Source of the DNA: DTU036 sp964346475
GTDB taxonomy: Bacteria; Bacillota; Clostridia; Peptostreptococcales; Acidaminobacteraceae
Direction of reading: 5' to 3'
Assembly (NCBI GenBank): GCA_964346475.1
Contig: CAYFUM010000021.1
Coordinates: 1 to 25,396, forward strand
Length of the DNA stretch: 25,396 nt
Below are positions 22,806 through 25,396 of the stretch, piece after piece. The notes beneath the pieces are model-generated. The model saw nothing but the letters and a program-made list of their open reading frames with translations. It was not told the origin of the DNA and made no database searches. Numbering within the stretch: the stretch's first letter is position 1; each line of letters starts with the position of its first letter. The translations under genes were made by a program, and so were the position numbers.

Positions 22806-22825
22806 AAAAAACCCTTTAAGGGTTT
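22806..22825 (-). terminator. Intrinsic terminator upstream of the S10 promoter
   Basis: On the minus strand, a 7-bp stem (22819-22825 with 22809-22815), a three-base loop and a T-rich tail (22806-22811, then C and TTT). It would stop transcripts arriving from the lipoprotein gene before the S10 promoter. Confidence 0.6.
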
Positions 22826-23160
22826 GAAACAATTTTTGGGATTTTCTACCAAGCCTTATTTCTCAAAAACCTTTCTATATAGCCTAAATTATATACCCCA
22901 AAATAAGACTAAAACTCATATAAGCAGGTTAAAAGCTATTAAAGACCTATCCTCTTTACTAAAAGCTTTGCTTCTAGAATAGAGGGGACCTGATATCAAC
23001 TTCTCAAACATCATGCAAGAAAGCTACTCAAAAAACAGCCTAGATCTTGTAGGATAGGACTAGGAGAGAAACTCCCCTAGTCCTTTCTAGATTTATCGAT
23101 AGTGCATAATCCTGGGATACTTTAGCCTGCATAATTAAGTTAAGAAGCCCAATCTTGTAC
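22826..23160. other. Non-coding stretch between lipoprotein gene and S10 terminator
   Basis: No credible reading frame with a ribosome binding site was found on either strand. It holds the strong hairpin at 23056-23084 and AT-rich sequence. A lone TATAAT on the minus strand (22888-22893) lacks a -35 box. The piece from 22826 to 23055 shows nothing else recognisable. Confidence 0.6.
23056..23084. repeat. Long 13-bp hairpin downstream of the lipoprotein gene
   Basis: Positions 23056-23068 pair with 23072-23084 across a three-base loop, with a single G-U pair when read as minus-strand RNA. It lies 77 bases after the lipoprotein stop. There is no U tract on the minus strand and only a weak T-rich stretch on the plus strand, so it is not a clear terminator. 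It may protect the 3' end of the lipoprotein transcript. Confidence 0.7.
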
Positions 23161-24930
23161 CTACCAAGTGACACTGCTCATTATAGCCATTACATCTTGG
23201 TCTGAGAGTAGCTCCCCTAGACTATCATGATCTGATGTAGATGCTTTAATTGTCAGAACCTTTCCTTCTAAAGGTACGTGAATCTCAAGTTCTGGACCAA
23301 AGAACTCACTGTCTAGCATGAGGACAACACAGGGATGAGAATTGTAGGTACTCTTATAGAGCTGGGCACTTTCTTCGCTTAGCTTATAATCAAGCTCTTC
23401 AATTACATCCTCTATGGTCTTGGTAACAGGAACATAGCCCTCATCAAAGTAGGTATTTATCCAGGTAGAGCCCCGTCGTACTTCGATACCCACAATCATC
23501 GCTTCCTCGGCTTCAAAGCCTGCTGGATACTCTACCTTTATACCATCAAGGCTAAAGCTCTCGGTTGCCCCTGAAAACTTAGCTTCGGGGAGGCCGGCAT
23601 TGCCTCTACCCTCTCCTGGCTTAGGCCTATTTGCTTCCAAGGCTAGGAGATAGTCCTTATAGCCTATGGGATAATGGTCTCTATTTTCTATCTCCTCATC
23701 CCATAGTTCACCATAGGGGCGAAATGCCATGGTATATTCAAAACCCTGGTCTTCAAAATATGGATCTTCATATTCGTCAAGCATAACAAGAAGTTTGCCC
23801 TGGGCATTGGGAGCTAGAGCCAGCCACCAAGCGTCAAGATCAGTAAGGTCCATATCAAAAAATGTACCCTTCTTTGCCTCAATGTGATTATCATCACTGC
23901 TTATGTCTAGATAGGCCACCAATTCATGATCTGCCGTATCCTCATCATCATCAAAAGCAATTCTTAGGGTGCCCTGACCCTCATCATCGACATCAATGAA
24001 CATGTAGACATCCCTATAAACATCTTCGTAGGGTTCCCATTCTTCCCCATAGGCTTCCAGGATCCAAAAATATCCATACCATTTGCCTTGCCAAGGAGAA
24101 CCCCCTGTGCTAGTGGAAAAACTAGAAGCAGCCTCCAGTATTTCCCCCAGCTTTTTATCCGGTGCTCTAGCAAAAACTATAACCATACCTTCACCCGATA
24201 TGTCAGGCAGTACCAGTCTATCATTTTCTAGAGTAAGAAGGAGCTCTTCACCTTCATCTACAATAGCTATCCCCCCCTCTGCCTCTTTCCAATCAAAGCT
24301 TAGGGATGATTCTTCATAGCTATCTCCACCATAAAGAAAATCTACATAGACAAGTTCCCCCTTGCCACCCTCAAGAAGCTCCAGGTAAATCCCCTCTGGA
24401 AAGAGGTCACTACTATCATGTTCGCTACCAGATTCTATTAAGACAACCGATTCCCAAAGCCCTTCAAAGCCAAGCTTTGTAGCTTGCTCTTCTTTTTTTG
24501 GAGCCTTTGCACTTCCATTTTTACTAAGGTATAGTCCAGTATCTTCACCCATAAATCCATCTAAGTAAAGAAGGTCATCTTCTAGCCAGCCTTCAAGGTT
24601 TTCATCCAACATGGTGACTAGGATTTTTTCATCCTTTTCTTCCCATTGAAAGCTATCATCGATTTTTTCGCCATCCTCGTCTACAAGATTTTCAGACAGA
24701 ATTTTGCCCTTTCCCTCAGCAAAAAACTCAAGAGCAAATTCTCCTTCCAAGAATTCGGCTGCATCATAACTGTCGCCATAAGCGGAGAGTGAGACAGCCT
24801 TCCAAACACCAAGATAGTGACTATCCTGGGCTTTCTTACCACAGGCAGTCATGGAAAAAATCATCAGCATTATCACCAGACCAAGAATCAATGTTTTTCT
24901 AAGACTAAAGGACCTTCTTCTAGTTTTCAT
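23161..24930 (-). CDS. Large acidic lipoprotein with repeated beta-barrel-like domains
   Basis: A 589-residue predicted membrane-anchored, extracellular protein of unknown function. Residues 1-30 are a lipoprotein signal peptide: basic MKTRRRSFSLRK, a hydrophobic core and lipobox MTAC with Cys30. Two similar units follow, about 38-137 (LGVWKAVSL... LYLSK) and 153-256 (FEGLWESVVL... IVFAR). A third, longer unit at about 279-405 starts PWQGKWYGYFWILEAYG and resembles them in its G-x-W opening. Each opens with a G-x-W motif and alternates strands with glycine/acidic turns, like lipocalin-like repeats common in clostridial lipoproteins. The C-terminal part (458-589) is a separate alpha/beta region (FSLDGIKVEYPAGFE onward). 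The mature protein is very rich in Asp and Glu. The start at 24930 is chosen over an upstream TTG because it has AAAGGAGAGGAG nearby and gives the signal peptide. Location between tuf and rpsJ is unusual. Confidence 0.85.
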   Translation of the reverse strand: MKTRRRSFSLRKTLILGLVIMLMIFSMTACGKKAQDSHYLGVWKAVSLSAYGDSYDAAEFLEGEFALEFFAEGKGKILSENLVDEDGEKIDDSFQWEEKDEKILVTMLDENLEGWLEDDLLYLDGFMGEDTGLYLSKNGSAKAPKKEEQATKLGFEGLWESVVLIESGSEHDSSDLFPEGIYLELLEGGKGELVYVDFLYGGDSYEESSLSFDWKEAEGGIAIVDEGEELLLTLENDRLVLPDISGEGMVIVFARAPDKKLGEILEAASSFSTSTGGSPWQGKWYGYFWILEAYGEEWEPYEDVYRDVYMFIDVDDEGQGTLRIAFDDDEDTADHELVAYLDISSDDNHIEAKKGTFFDMDLTDLDAWWLALAPNAQGKLLVMLDEYEDPYFEDQGFEYTMAFRPYGELWDEEIENRDHYPIGYKDYLLALEANRPKPGEGRGNAGLPEAKFSGATESFSLDGIKVEYPAGFEAEEAMIVGIEVRRGSTWINTYFDEGYVPVTKTIEDVIEELDYKLSEESAQLYKSTYNSHPCVVLMLDSEFFGPELEIHVPLEGKVLTIKASTSDHDSLGELLSDQDVMAIMSSVTW

Positions 24931-24966
24931 CCTATGTATCTCCTCTCCTTTATAAGAAACACCCTT

Positions 24967-24989
24967 ATTATACATAATCAACTTGTCAA
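24967..24989 (-). promoter_or_regulatory. Possible promoter of the lipoprotein gene
   Basis: A perfect TATAAT (24967-24972, minus) lies 37 bases upstream of the chosen start codon, well placed for a 30-nt leader. A perfect TTGACA (24984-24989) is also present but only 11 bp away, too close for a normal -35/-10 pair. The -10 box may act alone, or this may be chance in AT-rich DNA. Confidence 0.4.
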
Positions 24990-25272
24990 TCCACTTAAAT
25001 CCTAAGGACCCGGACCCCTAGATTTATCCCTCGACCTAAGTTTTTTCTTTCCATCCTCTATTTGTAGTCATCTATTAAGAGATAATCTAATAGTTAGAGT
25101 TCACTGGGCCAAGCAAAACCCACCAGCCAAATTTAGCCTTAAAATCCAAAGCTATTGTTACCTATTATATCACTTTTTATGATTATATTAAAGCAATCTA
25201 TTGAAAGTATATTTTATTAATTATTTGTTCTTAATCTTGTCTTAGCTCTGTCCAATAGTCCTAACTTGCAAG
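24990..25272. other. Non-coding stretch between lipoprotein promoter and tuf terminator
   Basis: No credible gene on either strand. One further extended -10 (TG-A-TATAAT, 25164-25172 on the minus strand) has a poor -35 (TTTAAT at 17 bp); if used it would give a leader of over 200 nt for the lipoprotein gene. Otherwise AT-rich with no recognised element. Confidence 0.5.
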
Positions 25273-25303
25273 AAAAAAACTAGCTGAGAAAACTCAGCTA
25301 GTT
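25273..25303 (-). terminator. Intrinsic terminator of tuf
   Basis: A perfect 11-bp stem (25278-25288 with 25293-25303), AAAA loop on the plus strand, and a T run on the minus strand (25273-25279). It lies 31 bases after the tuf stop codon. Confidence 0.92.
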
Positions 25304-25334
25304 AATATTTACTTCTGCTTGGTGGGGCCTTGGA

Positions 25335-25396
25335 TTACTCAATAATCTCTACAACAGCACCAGCACCTACTGTACGACCACCCTCACGGATGGAGA
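25335..25396 (-). CDS. tuf: Elongation factor Tu, C-terminal end (partial)
   Basis: The last 19 codons before the stop are readable: SIREGGRTVGAGAVVEIIE. This is the near-invariant C-terminus of EF-Tu, which delivers aminoacyl-tRNA to the ribosome as a GTP complex. The gene enters from outside the window on the right and is cut by the window edge, not broken. tuf normally ends the str operon directly before S10; here a lipoprotein gene follows instead. Confidence 0.95.
   Translation of the reverse strand, partial: SIREGGRTVGAGAVVEIIE

Noticed and set aside
22888..22893. Perfect TATAAT on the minus strand as a second S10 promoter
   Set aside because: No -35 box at 16-18 bp and a terminator lies between it and rpsJ.
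24931..24981. Upstream extension of the lipoprotein frame from a TTG codon
   Set aside because: The added 17 residues would sit before the basic signal peptide start and overlap the likely promoter; the Met at 24930 has a strong ribosome binding site.
25006..25017. Two tandem GGACCC units near the lipoprotein promoter
   Set aside because: Only two six-base copies, easily explained by chance, with no further copies nearby.

Overview
The window is the core ribosomal-protein region of a low-GC, Gram-positive-type bacterium, most likely a Bacillota member of the Clostridia/Tissierellia kind. The reasons are: strong AGGAGG-type ribosome binding sites in front of nearly every gene; the gene order secY-adk-map-KOW protein-infA-rpmJ-rpsM-rpsK-rpsD-rpoA-rplQ-ecfA1-ecfA2-ecfT-truA-rplM-rpsI; a zinc-binding adenylate kinase; a zinc-type S14; and rpsD placed inside the alpha operon. 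The genus cannot be fixed from sequence alone.

Layout. Almost everything is on the minus strand and reads right to left. At the right edge are the last codons of tuf (EF-Tu) and a textbook terminator. Next comes a large, acidic, multidomain lipoprotein gene that separates tuf from the S10 operon. A 555-base non-coding stretch follows, holding a strong hairpin, a terminator, a sigma-A-like promoter and a leader of about 140 nt that can fold into a closed multi-branch structure with a possible pseudoknot. From 22605 down to 7609 the S10, spc and alpha clusters run without interruption: rpsJ to rpsQ, rplN to rpmJ, and rpsM to rplQ. Gaps are 0 to 50 bases and several stops and starts overlap, so one long transcription unit is likely. 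It encodes ribosomal proteins, the SecY channel, adenylate kinase, methionine aminopeptidase, IF-1 and the RNA polymerase alpha subunit.

A terminator whose stem includes the rplQ stop codon separates this from ecfA1-ecfA2-ecfT-truA. These genes encode a shared energy-coupling module for vitamin/metal uptake and a tRNA pseudouridine synthase. rplM-rpsI follow, with their own promoter overlapping the truA stop codon, and end in a terminator at 3415-3436.

Left of that is ordinary accessory metabolism: an AtoE-type short-chain fatty acid transporter (minus, own strong promoter), an M42-type metallo-aminopeptidase (plus, convergent with the transporter across a shared hairpin terminator) and a HAD-IB phosphatase (minus, divergent from the peptidase).

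No mobile elements, CRISPR arrays, tRNA or rRNA genes were seen. The content is mostly conserved housekeeping. The best leads for something not well described are the structured S10 leader, the lipoprotein inserted between tuf and S10, and the regulatory architecture around truA/rplM and rplQ/ecfA1.
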